A DNA stretch of 64,000 bases from Streptococcus cristatus (lineage in GTDB: Bacteria > Bacillota > Bacilli > Lactobacillales > Streptococcaceae), in NCBI RefSeq assembly GCF_001578775.1, contig NZ_KQ969062.1, positions 198,954 to 262,953 of the forward strand, written 5' to 3'. This document shows positions 36,486 to 44,843 of this stretch, one piece after another (position 1 is the stretch's first letter; each line of letters starts with the position of its first letter). Position numbers and translations under genes: made by a program. The notes beneath the pieces are model-generated. The model worked only from the letters and a program-made list of their open reading frames with translations. It was not told where the DNA came from and searched no databases.

Positions 36486-37562
36486 ATGATGAATAATAGA
36501 ATAATACAAGCTGATATTGAAGAACTGGTATTGACGAGTCCAATTTTAAAGGAATTTCAAAAAGGAACTATTCTTGTAACAGGTGCAACAGGATTACTAG
36601 GTAATCAAGTAATTCGTACTTTGCTTGAACATAATAAAAGAAATCAAGCAACAGTGACTGTTGTAGCTTTGGTTAGAAATAAAGAAAAAGCAGAGAAATT
36701 ATTTAGTGATGTTCTAAATATGTCCCATTTTAAGTTACATGTTGCGGATATACAAACTCCTATCGAAATCACAGAAACTATTGATTATATTATCCATGGT
36801 GCAAGTGTAACCGACTCATCTTCTTTTGTGACATATCCAGTTGATACCATCAAAACTGCAATCGACGGAACGAAAAATCTCTTAGATTTAGCAGTAGAGA
36901 AAAAGGTAAAGGGTTTCTTATATCTTTCTTCTTTGGAAGTATATGGTTTTCCTGATCCTCATCGGGGAATGGTGTCAGAGGAGGATTATGGCTACTTGGA
37001 TCCTTTAAGTGTTAGAAGCAGCTATTCAGAAGGAAAACGGATGGTTGAGTGTCTATGCGTGGCTTATTTAGAACAGTACGGTGTCCCGATTAAAATAGCC
37101 AGATTGACACAAACCTTTGGCTCAGGAGTTTCTTATAGTGATAATCGTGTCTTTGCTCAATTTGCACGTTCTATTCTTGAAGGAAAGAATATTGTTTTAA
37201 AAACAACTGGAGAGACAGTGCGCAGCTATTGCTATACATCGGATGCTGTTCATGCTTTATTCTATATCTTACTAAAAGGTGATCATGGGCAGGCTTATAA
37301 TGTTGCTAATAAAATGACTGCTATTTCCATTCGAGATATGGCAGAGCTTGTTATTACAAACTTTTCTCAAGGGAAATCAAAATTAGTATTTGATATTGCA
37401 GAAAATCCTGAAAAATTAGGATATAATCCCGTTATGAAAATCGAGTTGGATACAAACAAATTAGAAAGACTAGGATGGAAGCCCAAAGTAGGAATGGAAG
37501 ACATGTACAATCGATTGATTAAAAGTATGCGAATTGATCGTAAAAAAATTGAGGAGAAATAA
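36486..37562 (+). CDS. NAD-dependent epimerase/dehydratase (extended SDR)
   Basis: 358 residues. Rossmann motif ILVTGATGLLGNQVIRT near residue 28, DYIIHGASVTDSS near 100, and the catalytic YSEGKRMVE (YxxxK) near 180. Extended SDRs of this type interconvert or reduce nucleotide sugars. Its start directly follows the stop of the cytidylyltransferase gene (TAAATGATG), so it probably acts on the same CDP-linked product. It could also reduce the keto-sugar from the dehydratase at 28352; sequence cannot decide. Confidence 0.82.
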   Translation: MMNNRIIQADIEELVLTSPILKEFQKGTILVTGATGLLGNQVIRTLLEHNKRNQATVTVVALVRNKEKAEKLFSDVLNMSHFKLHVADIQTPIEITETIDYIIHGASVTDSSSFVTYPVDTIKTAIDGTKNLLDLAVEKKVKGFLYLSSLEVYGFPDPHRGMVSEEDYGYLDPLSVRSSYSEGKRMVECLCVAYLEQYGVPIKIARLTQTFGSGVSYSDNRVFAQFARSILEGKNIVLKTTGETVRSYCYTSDAVHALFYILLKGDHGQAYNVANKMTAISIRDMAELVITNFSQGKSKLVFDIAENPEKLGYNPVMKIELDTNKLERLGWKPKVGMEDMYNRLIKSMRIDRKKIEEK

Positions 37563-38971
37563 TGCCTTCAAAACTAAAAACTATTGTAACCAATTTCTCA
37601 TATGTCATCATTTCCAATCTTTTAACGGTACTTGTCTCTTCTATTGTTGTTTTGATTTTGCCAAAAATCATGGGAGTAGAAGAGTATGGATATTGGCAAC
37701 TTTATATTTTTTATCTAGCTTATGTTGGATTTCTACATTTTGGCTGGGTTGATGGTATCTACTTAAGATACGGTGGCTTGGAGTATGACGAATTAGATAA
37801 AGAAACCTTTTTTTCTCAATTTCTGTTATTGTTAATCTATTTAACAATTATTGCTATCATTTTACTGGTGGGAATTCCTTTATTTGTGAAAGATAGCAAT
37901 TCTCAGTTTGTATACAATCTCTTAGTATTAACTATGTGGGTTACGAATCTTCGATTTTTGTTTATCTATATTTTACAAATGACAAATCGCTTAAAAGAAA
38001 GTTCCTATATTATTAGCAGTGATCGGTTACTATATTTATTGTTGCTGCTGGTATTTATTTTATTAGGGGCGAGAAATTTCCAGATGATGGTCTATGCAGA
38101 CTTCCTAGGAAGATTGTTTTCTTTAGGATATGGGATATATCTATGCAGAGATATTGTTCTCAATTCTTTGTCTAATTTTAAGTGGGCCCTTTCTGAAGTA
38201 TTTTTAAATATTGGCGTTGGAATTAATTTGATGCTTTCGAATATTGCTAGTATGTTAATTATTGGTACGGTTCGGATTGGAATTCAGAGAGTTTGGGATA
38301 TTGCTACTTTCGGGAAAGTATCATTGACACTTAGCATCTCTAACTTGATGATGACGTTTATCAATGCAATTGGCCTTGTAATTTTTCCACTATTGAAACG
38401 TACGAAGAGGGAAAATCTTCCAAAAATTTATGATGGTTTGCGTAACAGTTTGATGTTGCTAATGTTTGGAGTTTTGCTTATTTATTATCCTTTACGACTT
38501 GTTTTGAATAAATGGTTACCTGCTTATCATGATTCATTGATTTTTATGGCTCTAATTTTTCCAATGTCAGTATATGAAGGGAAAATGGCTCTGCTGATTA
38601 ATACTTATCTAAAAGCTTTACGTATGGAAAAGACAATTTTTCGAGTAAATTTATTTGTGATGTGCTGTAGTTTTATTTCAACATTTATTACAGCGTTTTG
38701 GTTGAAAAATTTGACATTAACAGTGCTCTCTATTGTATTTTTATTGGCATTGAGAAGTATTATGGCAGAGTTAATCTTGTCTAAAAAAATTACGATTAGT
38801 GCTAAAAAAGATATTAGTACTGAGTTAATGATGACATTTATCTTTATTACAGTTAGTTGGTTTTTACCTGTTCCCTTAGGCTTTACGGTGTATTTTATCG
38901 TGTATCTTATCTACTTTGTCAAAAAATATACTAACATAAAAGACTTTAAAAAAATTATTATAGATTTGTAG
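37562..38971 (+). CDS. wzx: Repeat-unit flippase Wzx
   Basis: 469 residues with about 12-14 transmembrane segments spread over the full length. Begins KLKTIVTNFSYVIISNLLTVLVSSIVVLILPK, typical of MATE/MOP-fold polysaccharide exporters. It flips the undecaprenyl-linked repeat unit. Start and previous stop overlap by one base (TAATG). Last complete gene of the serotype block, 68 bp before the decayed IS. Confidence 0.85.
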   Translation: MPSKLKTIVTNFSYVIISNLLTVLVSSIVVLILPKIMGVEEYGYWQLYIFYLAYVGFLHFGWVDGIYLRYGGLEYDELDKETFFSQFLLLLIYLTIIAIILLVGIPLFVKDSNSQFVYNLLVLTMWVTNLRFLFIYILQMTNRLKESSYIISSDRLLYLLLLLVFILLGARNFQMMVYADFLGRLFSLGYGIYLCRDIVLNSLSNFKWALSEVFLNIGVGINLMLSNIASMLIIGTVRIGIQRVWDIATFGKVSLTLSISNLMMTFINAIGLVIFPLLKRTKRENLPKIYDGLRNSLMLLMFGVLLIYYPLRLVLNKWLPAYHDSLIFMALIFPMSVYEGKMALLINTYLKALRMEKTIFRVNLFVMCCSFISTFITAFWLKNLTLTVLSIVFLLALRSIMAELILSKKITISAKKDISTELMMTFIFITVSWFLPVPLGFTVYFIVYLIYFVKKYTNIKDFKKIIIDL

Positions 38972-38979
38972 GTGGAATA

Positions 38980-39021
38980 ATGAAGAAACATTTGCTTGCT
39001 AAAAGTTGGATAAATGTTTAA
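38980..39021 (+). other. Possible 5' remnant of a lost gene after wzx
   Basis: GGTGG at 38971 precedes an ATG at 38980 that opens only 13 codons (MKKHLLAKSWINV) before a stop, 18 bp from the IS end. It may be the stump of a gene lost when the IS region rearranged, or chance. Confidence 0.25.
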
Positions 39022-39038
39022 TATTGATTTATTTTAAG

Positions 39039-40000
39039 AACCCGTGGTGCTAGTTAAATTCAAACTACAAGAAAAAGCCCAAAAGGACTATACTGTAAGT
39101 GACGAAACAAACAGGAGGTCGTCCAAATGAGCTACTTACAGTATACCGCTAAATCCCATCATTTGCAATGGAATATGAAGCAATTATCAACTATTTGTCA
39201 TCATTTTTATTGCCATTATTGTCCTGATTCATTGAAACATCGTCGGAATGTCAGCTTGTCAAAAGTTTCGGATGAATCTCTATTAGTCTTATTGGTATTG
39301 CAAGCTGAACTAGGAATCAAATCGCAGCGCCGTTTTCACCGAATCTGTCAATTATTTTTCTGTGGTCAAATGCTGGAAAGAAGTCGCTTCAATCGTAGAT
39401 CAAAGCAATTGATCTGGTTAGTACAACTGATTCGTCAGGCTATGAATGACCAAATCTCCCCCAATGCGATTGCCATCGTTCATAGTTTTCCTTTACCACT
39501 TTGTCAGCCTGTTCGCAATTTCCGAAGTACCATTTTTGAAGAGACGGCAGATATTGGTTATAATGCCTCTAAAAATTTATGGTTCTATGGTTTCAAAGTC
39601 AACATGCTGGTTACTTTTTCTGGCTATATTCTAAACTATGTTGTCACGCCAGCATCTGTTCATGATATCCAAGTCGTGGATGAATTACTGGAAGGATGCC
39701 AACAATCTATGATTTTAGCAGACTTAGACTACCTCAGTAAGGAATTGAAGAACGCTTGGAACAGAAAGGCTATCACTTATGGACACCTTGGCGACAAAAT
39801 ATGGATGGTGCAAGGGAGCACAATGACTGGAGACTACTAGCTTTGAGGCGAACTATTGAAACTCGCTTTTCTGAGTTATGTACCCTATTTGATATTGAAC
39901 ATACTTTAGCAAGAGGCTTGTCTGGCTTACAATTGAGATTAGAGCAAATTATATTGGCCTACAATCTGAGATATTTTGAATTTAACTAGCACCACGGGTT
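39039..40000 (+). mobile_element. IS982-family insertion sequence (decayed)
   Basis: Bounded by perfect 26-bp inverted repeats, left 39039-39064 (starting AACCCGTGGTGCTAGTTAAA) and right 39975-40000 (its reverse complement). ACCCGT-type ends and length just under 1 kb fit IS982. The flanks (TTTTAAG on the left, AATATTA on the right) show no matching target duplication. It separates wzx from galE. Confidence 0.88.
39127..39989 (+). pseudogene. IS982-family transposase, frameshifted
   Basis: Reading from 39127 gives MSYLQYTAKSHHLQW... through the DDE domain (ADIGYNASKNLWFYGFK, MILADLDYLSKELKNA) up to about 39755. The family sequence then continues in another frame (LEQKGYHLWTPWRQNMD, then the C-terminal RRTIETRFSELCTLFDIEHT) to the stop at 39989. 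The break is at GCTTGGAAC (39754-39762) and is explained by loss of one T. The product ends early at 39840 without the last catalytic glutamate region, so the element should be immobile unless helped. Confidence 0.88.
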
Positions 40001-40175
40001 AATATTAAATATTTTTATCATCCCCCATGACAATGAGACTGATGAATTAAATCAATACACTTTATAAATTTTATACCGAAAACTGTTGCCTTTTCAGAAT
40101 AATTCTATCTGATCGCAAGAGGATGAAAGGGAGAAGTGTCATGTTTAAGGAGAGATTATCAATTTTTAATTTCTT

Positions 40176-40205
40176 TTGGTTCTCTTAGCAAAAAAGTAGT
40201 ATAAT
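40176..40205 (+). promoter_or_regulatory. Promoter of galE
   Basis: TTGGTT (40176-40181), 18-bp spacer, TATAAT (40200-40205). galE is therefore expressed separately from the wz genes. The 175 bp between the IS and this promoter show nothing recognised. Confidence 0.6.
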
Positions 40206-40241
40206 AATTTTTAGTAATTTATAGGAGTATAAATAGAACGA

Positions 40242-41264
40242 ATGACACAAATTTTAGTTACAGGTGGTGCAGGTTATATCGGTAGTCACACAGTAGTGGA
40301 GTTACTAGCAAATGGCTATGAAGTTGTAATTGTAGATGATTTTTCAAACAGTTCTCCAGAGGTGCTAGAGAGATTGAAAGCGATTACTGGAGCAGAGATA
40401 CCTTCTTATCAAGGTTCTATTGCAGACAAAAAGTTTATGAGTCAGGTATTTGAGGAAAATCATATTGATGCAGTGATTCATTTTGCGGCATATAAGGCAG
40501 TTGGTGAGTCTGTACAAGAACCGCTAAAGTATTATGACAACAATGTCGGTGGGACTATAGCCCTTCTCAATGTGATGAAGAAATATGATGTAAAGCATAT
40601 TATTTTTAGTTCTAGTGCCACAGTTTATGGAATGAATAATATTTCACCATTGACAGAGGATTTGCCGACTTCAGCGACAAACCCTTATGGATATACGAAG
40701 TTAATGATGGAGCAAATTTTAACAGATGTTGCTGCTGCAAATCCATATTGGTCTGTGACGAATCTTCGTTATTTTAATCCTATTGGAGCTCATGAGTCAG
40801 GTTTAATTGGGGAGTATCCAAATGGAATCCCTAATAATCTTATGCCCTCTATCACTCAGGTTGCAGTTGGTAGATTGCAGGAACTTAGTATTTTTGGTGA
40901 TGATTATGATACACATGATGGTACAGGTGTGCGAGACTATATTCATGTGTTAGATTTAGCAAAGGACCATGTTTTAGCTGTGAAGCATAATTTAGAACAT
41001 AAGGGAACCGCTGTTTTCAACCTTGGAACTGGAACTGGCTATAGCGTTTTGGATATGGTTAAGGCTTTTGAATGTGAAAATAGAGTCAAGATTCCTTATG
41101 TAATCAAGGAACGTCGTCCTGGAGATGTGGCTACTTGTTATGCAGATCCTAATAAGGCATATCTTGTCTTAGGATGGAAAGCCGAAAAAAATCTACAGGA
41201 TATGGTACGGGACTCATGGAGATGGCAAAGATTAAATCCAAATGGCTATGAAGTAAAAAAGTAG
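40242..41264 (+). CDS. galE: UDP-glucose 4-epimerase
   Basis: 340 residues. TQILVTGGAGYIGSHTVVEL at the N-terminus, FAAYKAVGES near 83, SSSATVYG near 122, catalytic YGYTK near 149, and the C-terminal ERRPGDVATCYADP. It interconverts UDP-Glc and UDP-Gal, supplying precursors to the polysaccharide locus, and possibly UDP-GlcNAc/GalNAc. The ribosome site (AGGAG) is unusually far, 14 bp before the ATG. Separated from the locus by the IS but probably functionally part of it. Confidence 0.95.
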   Translation: MTQILVTGGAGYIGSHTVVELLANGYEVVIVDDFSNSSPEVLERLKAITGAEIPSYQGSIADKKFMSQVFEENHIDAVIHFAAYKAVGESVQEPLKYYDNNVGGTIALLNVMKKYDVKHIIFSSSATVYGMNNISPLTEDLPTSATNPYGYTKLMMEQILTDVAAANPYWSVTNLRYFNPIGAHESGLIGEYPNGIPNNLMPSITQVAVGRLQELSIFGDDYDTHDGTGVRDYIHVLDLAKDHVLAVKHNLEHKGTAVFNLGTGTGYSVLDMVKAFECENRVKIPYVIKERRPGDVATCYADPNKAYLVLGWKAEKNLQDMVRDSWRWQRLNPNGYEVKK

Positions 41265-41405
41265 AGTGAGAGGTTAGGTTGTCTAATAAGTCATTCTTAT
41301 TTCAAGTTATGAGTTAGAGCAATTGTATTTCATTATCGCCCTAAAATATTAGCTACTTCTAAATTTCAACATAGTAAAGTATTTAATCGTAAATGATTAT
41401 CAAAA

Positions 41406-41467
41406 AGGTTACTCCCCAACCCCCAAATGTCAAAAATATTCCCTGAAATGTCATTTTCTAGTAACCT
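41406..41467 (-). promoter_or_regulatory. ComE-like direct repeat inside an inverted repeat
   Basis: On the minus strand ACATTTCAG (41451-41443), 12 bp, ACATTTGGG (41430-41422), close to the pneumococcal ComE site aCAnTTcaG-N12-aCAgTTgaG. AGGTTACT (41406-41413) and AGTAACCT (41460-41467) form a perfect 8-bp inverted repeat around it. No ORF lies downstream on the minus strand. The 305-bp region holding it has no gene. Confidence 0.4.
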
Positions 41468-41524
41468 ACCTTACCTTTTGGCTCTGAAATGAGACAGGAT
41501 ACGATTCTTGCCCCTAATCCTCTT

Positions 41525-41557
41525 CTTTTTGCGTTAAACTAGTGTTAAAGCAAAAAG
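41525..41557 (+). promoter_or_regulatory. 13-bp dyad/hairpin just before the small gene at 41570
   Basis: CTTTTTGCGTTAA (41525-41537), loop ACTAGTG, TTAAAGCAAAAAG (41545-41557), one mismatch. It ends 3 bp before the GGAG ribosome site, so it could be an operator or a hairpin in the mRNA leader. Confidence 0.55.
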
Positions 41558-41569
41558 ATTGGAGTTATA

Positions 41570-41797
41570 ATGGAAATTCAAGAAATTTATAATCAATTCA
41601 GAGATTACTATGGGGAGCTTGAGGCTGAGTATGCTCATTGTCAAAAGGCTAGCATGGAGTGGGAAATCCTGCATTTACGCTATCTGATTTACTATTTGAT
41701 GCGCTATGGTATTGGGGAGATGAAGTTTTTTAATGCCTATCATTATCGGGCGGCTTACCGCTGGTATTTGCAGTCCTTGATGTTACATTCGGCCTGA
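41570..41797 (+). CDS. Small hypothetical protein (75 residues)
   Basis: 75 residues, rich in aromatic residues (12 Tyr), predicted largely helical (MEIQEIYNQFRDYYGELEAE, then WEILHLRYLIYYLMRYGIGEMKFF). No signal peptide and no recognised family. GGAG lies 6 bp before the ATG. Monocistronic, between a strong hairpin and a 175-bp repeat copy 8 bp after the stop. Unknown function. Confidence 0.65.
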   Translation: MEIQEIYNQFRDYYGELEAEYAHCQKASMEWEILHLRYLIYYLMRYGIGEMKFFNAYHYRAAYRWYLQSLMLHSA

Positions 41798-41804
41798 TAT
41801 TTAA

Positions 41805-41979
41805 GAGAGTGGGACAGAAATCGGTAATTCGTTAGAATTCGATTTCGTCGTCCCACCTCCGCACAGTTGAGTAGGGCTGTAAAAGCTGATGAAATCAGCG
41901 TAGTAGAGCCCACTCAACCACTGCGTCTTGCTCGACAACCCAAAGACAATTGAGAGGCTAGGACTTTTGTCCCAGACTC
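41805..41979 (+). repeat. 175-bp three-hairpin repeat, copy 2
   Basis: Same length and orientation as copy 1, with a few substitutions (for example CCACTGCG for CCCCTGCG). It begins 8 bp after the stop of the small gene and ends in CTCTTTTTTTT, a terminator-like T run. Confidence 0.93.
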
Positions 41980-42042
41980 TTTTTTTTATTCCCTTGGTAG
42001 GATAATTTATGATAAAATATAAGTAATATGGAGGTTGACAAA

Positions 42043-43311
42043 ATGGAGAAAAGATCTGAAACCAAGCGACAAGTAGCATTAAGTAACCGTGCCTTTATCC
42101 TTGTCCTGCTGGGAATGGTATTTGTATCAGCGACTGCTATTTTATTCTTCCAAAGCATCATGGGGATGCCAAAGGGAAGCAGTGGGAATGTTGCTAAGGA
42201 TGCTCCCAAGTCCTCCTCGGTTGCAGGAAAGAATACCGACTCGAAAACGGTGCGCATCATGGCTAATGGCGATCTTTTGTATCATGATGGGCTTTATATG
42301 AGTGCCCAAAAGGCTGATGGTAGCTATGATTTCTCGGAAAATTTCACTTATGTCAAGGACTGGCTTCATCAAGGTGACTTGGTCTTGGGGGATTTTGAAG
42401 GAACCATTCGCTCGGACTATCCTTTGGGAGGCTATCCGCTTTTCAATGCTCCAGAGGCTGTTGTGCCCGCTATCAAAGATGCTGGCTACCAAGTGGTGGA
42501 TCTAGCCCATAATCACATCCTGGACTCAGGGCTTGAGGGAGTCTTTACGACTGCCAAAGTCTTTGAAAATCACGGGATTAGCCCAGTCGGTGTCTATACT
42601 CACAAGAATAGAGATAAATCGCCTATCCTGATCAAAGAGGTAAAAGGTATCAAGATTGCGATTCTGGCTTATTCCTATGGTTTTAATGGCTTGGAGTCCA
42701 ATCTCAGTCAGAAGGAGATTGATCATCACCTATCAACCTTTGATGAGGACAAGATGAAGGCGGAGATTGAGCAAGCTGAGAAAGAAGCGGACATTACAGT
42801 AGTCATGCCACAGACGGGGATCGAATACCAGCTGGAGCCAAATGAGGAGCAGGTGGCGCTCTATCACAAGATGGTAGACTGGGGAGCGGACATCATTTTT
42901 GGTGGACATCCGCACGTAGTGCAGCCTTCAGAAATCCTTGAAAAAGATGGTCAGAAGAAGTTGATTATCTACTCTATGGGGAATTTTATCTCTAATCAGC
43001 GGATTGAAACCATGGCTGGTGTGGATACGGCTGAGTGGACCGAGCGTGGAGTCTTGATGGATGTGACTATTGAAAAGACGGATAAGGGGACCATTATCAA
43101 AAAAGCTCAGGCACATCCAAGCTGGGTCAGTCGTGTGGAAAAGGGAACTTATTCACCAGAGGGTTATCCGCTTTACACTTATCAAACCCTTATCTTAGAA
43201 GACTTCATCGAGGGTAGAAAATATCGCAATCAGCTGGATCAGGCGACCAAAGATCGGATTGATACGGCCTATAAGGAAATGAAAGAGCATGTGCATCTGA
43301 ATTGGAAATAA
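42043..43311 (+). CDS. CapA family protein (poly-gamma-glutamate/capsule-associated, metallophosphoesterase-like)
   Basis: 422 residues from the ATG at 42043; the in-frame ATG at 42028 contains the GGAGG used as ribosome site. One N-terminal transmembrane anchor (about 15-36) then an extracellular PGA_cap domain: RIMANGDLLYHDGLY near 75, LGDFEGTI near 116, VDLAHNHILDSG near 155, GADIIFGGHPHVVQPSE near 285, with the calcineurin-like metal ligands. In bacilli CapA takes part in poly-gamma-glutamate synthesis; streptococci lack CapB/C here, so the role at the cell surface is open. Confidence 0.88.
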   Translation: MEKRSETKRQVALSNRAFILVLLGMVFVSATAILFFQSIMGMPKGSSGNVAKDAPKSSSVAGKNTDSKTVRIMANGDLLYHDGLYMSAQKADGSYDFSENFTYVKDWLHQGDLVLGDFEGTIRSDYPLGGYPLFNAPEAVVPAIKDAGYQVVDLAHNHILDSGLEGVFTTAKVFENHGISPVGVYTHKNRDKSPILIKEVKGIKIAILAYSYGFNGLESNLSQKEIDHHLSTFDEDKMKAEIEQAEKEADITVVMPQTGIEYQLEPNEEQVALYHKMVDWGADIIFGGHPHVVQPSEILEKDGQKKLIIYSMGNFISNQRIETMAGVDTAEWTERGVLMDVTIEKTDKGTIIKKAQAHPSWVSRVEKGTYSPEGYPLYTYQTLILEDFIEGRKYRNQLDQATKDRIDTAYKEMKEHVHLNWK

Positions 43312-43444
43312 GCACAGAAAAGGACACTCCCTTTTGTTTCTTTACTTTTCTTTGATGAAAAACGAACTATTATAGAGCTACGAGCAAAATAGTTTCATTA
43401 TCAAAGAATTTTATATATAATATAGGATACAAAAGGGGACAGGT

Positions 43445-43816
43445 ATGTACAGCGTAATAGAAATGTATGGCGATTATGAGCCCTGGTGGTTTTTAGACGG
43501 TTGGGAGGACGATATCATTGAAAAAAGGTATTTCGATGATTACTACACCGCACTCAAATACTACAAGAACCGCTGGTTAGAGATGTCTCAAGCATCGCCA
43601 CTTTATAAAAGCCGCAGTGATCTTATGACAATTTTCTGGGATCCGACTGATCAACGTTGGTGTGAGGAGTGCAATGAAGATATTCAGCAATACCACTCCC
43701 TGCTTTTGTTAGAAAATGAAAGCAAGATCCCCAAGAGCAAGTATCGTCCAGGCTACCGCAAGCAAAATGCTACTGAAAAACACCGTATTTGCAAAATTAA
43801 AGTGCGGGCTAGGTAG
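43445..43816 (+). CDS. DUF1033 family protein
   Basis: 123 residues. MYSVIEMYGDYEPWWFLDGWE, FDDYYTALKYYKNRW and the acidic centre are typical of DUF1033. Soluble, aromatic-rich. In streptococci it commonly sits just before the comG operon, as here. No function is established. GGGGACAGGT before the ATG serves as ribosome site. Confidence 0.88.
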   Translation: MYSVIEMYGDYEPWWFLDGWEDDIIEKRYFDDYYTALKYYKNRWLEMSQASPLYKSRSDLMTIFWDPTDQRWCEECNEDIQQYHSLLLLENESKIPKSKYRPGYRKQNATEKHRICKIKVRAR

Positions 43817-43826
43817 GATAAAAGTC

Positions 43827-43860
43827 AAAGAATGGAGAAAATTTCTTCATTCTTTTTTTA
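43827..43860 (+). terminator. Terminator of the DUF1033 gene
   Basis: AAAGAATG (43827-43834) pairs with CATTCTTT (43848-43855), then a T run. It isolates the comG operon from upstream transcription. Confidence 0.8.
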
Positions 43861-43875
43861 TTTTTTCTCATTTTG

Positions 43876-43883
43876 TGCGAATA
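43876..43883 (+). promoter_or_regulatory. ComX/SigX box of the comG operon
   Basis: TGCGAATA, 7 of 8 to TACGAATA, T-rich upstream, 18 bp before the comGA ATG. The bases after it (GTAAGGTGAGGAGG) resemble those of cinA. Confidence 0.9.
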
Positions 43884-43901
43884 GTAAGGTGAGGAGGACT
43901 T

Positions 43902-44843
43902 ATGGTTCAAAAAATTGCAAAGGAAATGATTCAATTGGCCAGGCAGGAAGCAGCTCAAGATGTCTATCTGATTCCCAAGAGCACCTGCTATGAGCTTTAT
44001 ATGCGGGTGGGAGATGAGCGGCGCTTCATTCAGACCTATGATTTTGATTTATTATCGTCAGTCATCAGCCATTTTAAGTTTGTCTCAGGCATGAATGTCG
44101 GGGAGAAGAGGCGCAGCCAGCTAGGCTCCTGCGATTATGACTGTGGAGATGTGACGGTCTCGCTTCGTCTATCAACTGTCGGCGATTACCGTGGCTATGA
44201 GAGCTTGGTGGTTCGGCTCTTACACGATGAGGAGCGTGAGCTGCGTTTCTGGTTTGACAATCTGCCTGATCTTCGTAAAAAAGTCAATTCTCGTGGCCTT
44301 TATTTGTTTTCAGGGCCAGTTGGCAGTGGAAAGACGACGCTGATGCACCAGCTGGCTCAGATGAGATTTGGCCAACAACAGGTCATGTCTATCGAAGACC
44401 CTGTGGAAATCAAGCAGGAAAACATGCTTCAGCTTCAGCTGAATGAAACCATCGGCATGACCTATGACAGCCTCATCAAGCTGTCTCTGCGCCACCGGCC
44501 GGATCTCTTGATTATAGGGGAAATCCGCGACCAAGAAACGGCCCGAGCGGTGGTAAGGGCTAGTTTGACAGGAGCCACGGTCTTTTCAACCATCCATGCT
44601 AAGAGCATTCGCGGAGTATATGAGCGGCTGTTAGAGCTGGGTGTCAGTGAGGACGAGCTGCGTATGGTGTTACAGGGCGTCTGTTACCAGCGCTTAATCG
44701 GGGGAGGAGGTGTGATCGACTTTGTCAACCAAGACTATCAACAGCATGAAGCCAGTCTCTGGAACCAGCAGATTGACCAGCTTTTTGCAGATGGACATAT
44801 CACAGCTGATCAAAGGCAGGCGGAAAAAATTATCTACGCCTAA
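43902..44843 (+). CDS. comGA: Competence pilus assembly ATPase ComGA/ComYA
   Basis: 313 residues, the short streptococcal form of the PilB/GspE family. Walker A FSGPVGSGKTT near 134, Asp box SIEDPVEIKQ near 164, Walker B LLIIGEIRD near 202, His box TIHAKS near 232. It powers assembly of the transformation pilus at the cytoplasmic face. First gene of comGA-GG, behind a SigX box; the 3' end overlaps comGB by 53 bp. Confidence 0.95.
   Translation: MVQKIAKEMIQLARQEAAQDVYLIPKSTCYELYMRVGDERRFIQTYDFDLLSSVISHFKFVSGMNVGEKRRSQLGSCDYDCGDVTVSLRLSTVGDYRGYESLVVRLLHDEERELRFWFDNLPDLRKKVNSRGLYLFSGPVGSGKTTLMHQLAQMRFGQQQVMSIEDPVEIKQENMLQLQLNETIGMTYDSLIKLSLRHRPDLLIIGEIRDQETARAVVRASLTGATVFSTIHAKSIRGVYERLLELGVSEDELRMVLQGVCYQRLIGGGGVIDFVNQDYQQHEASLWNQQIDQLFADGHITADQRQAEKIIYA

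Noticed and set aside
41801-42079. Conserved ORF starting MSSKTQWLSGLYYADFISF, also seen at 53907-54125 and 54786-54968
   Set aside because: It is a translation of the minus strand of the 175-bp repeat. It recurs only because the repeat does and has no ribosome site; the stem-loop structure explains the conservation better.
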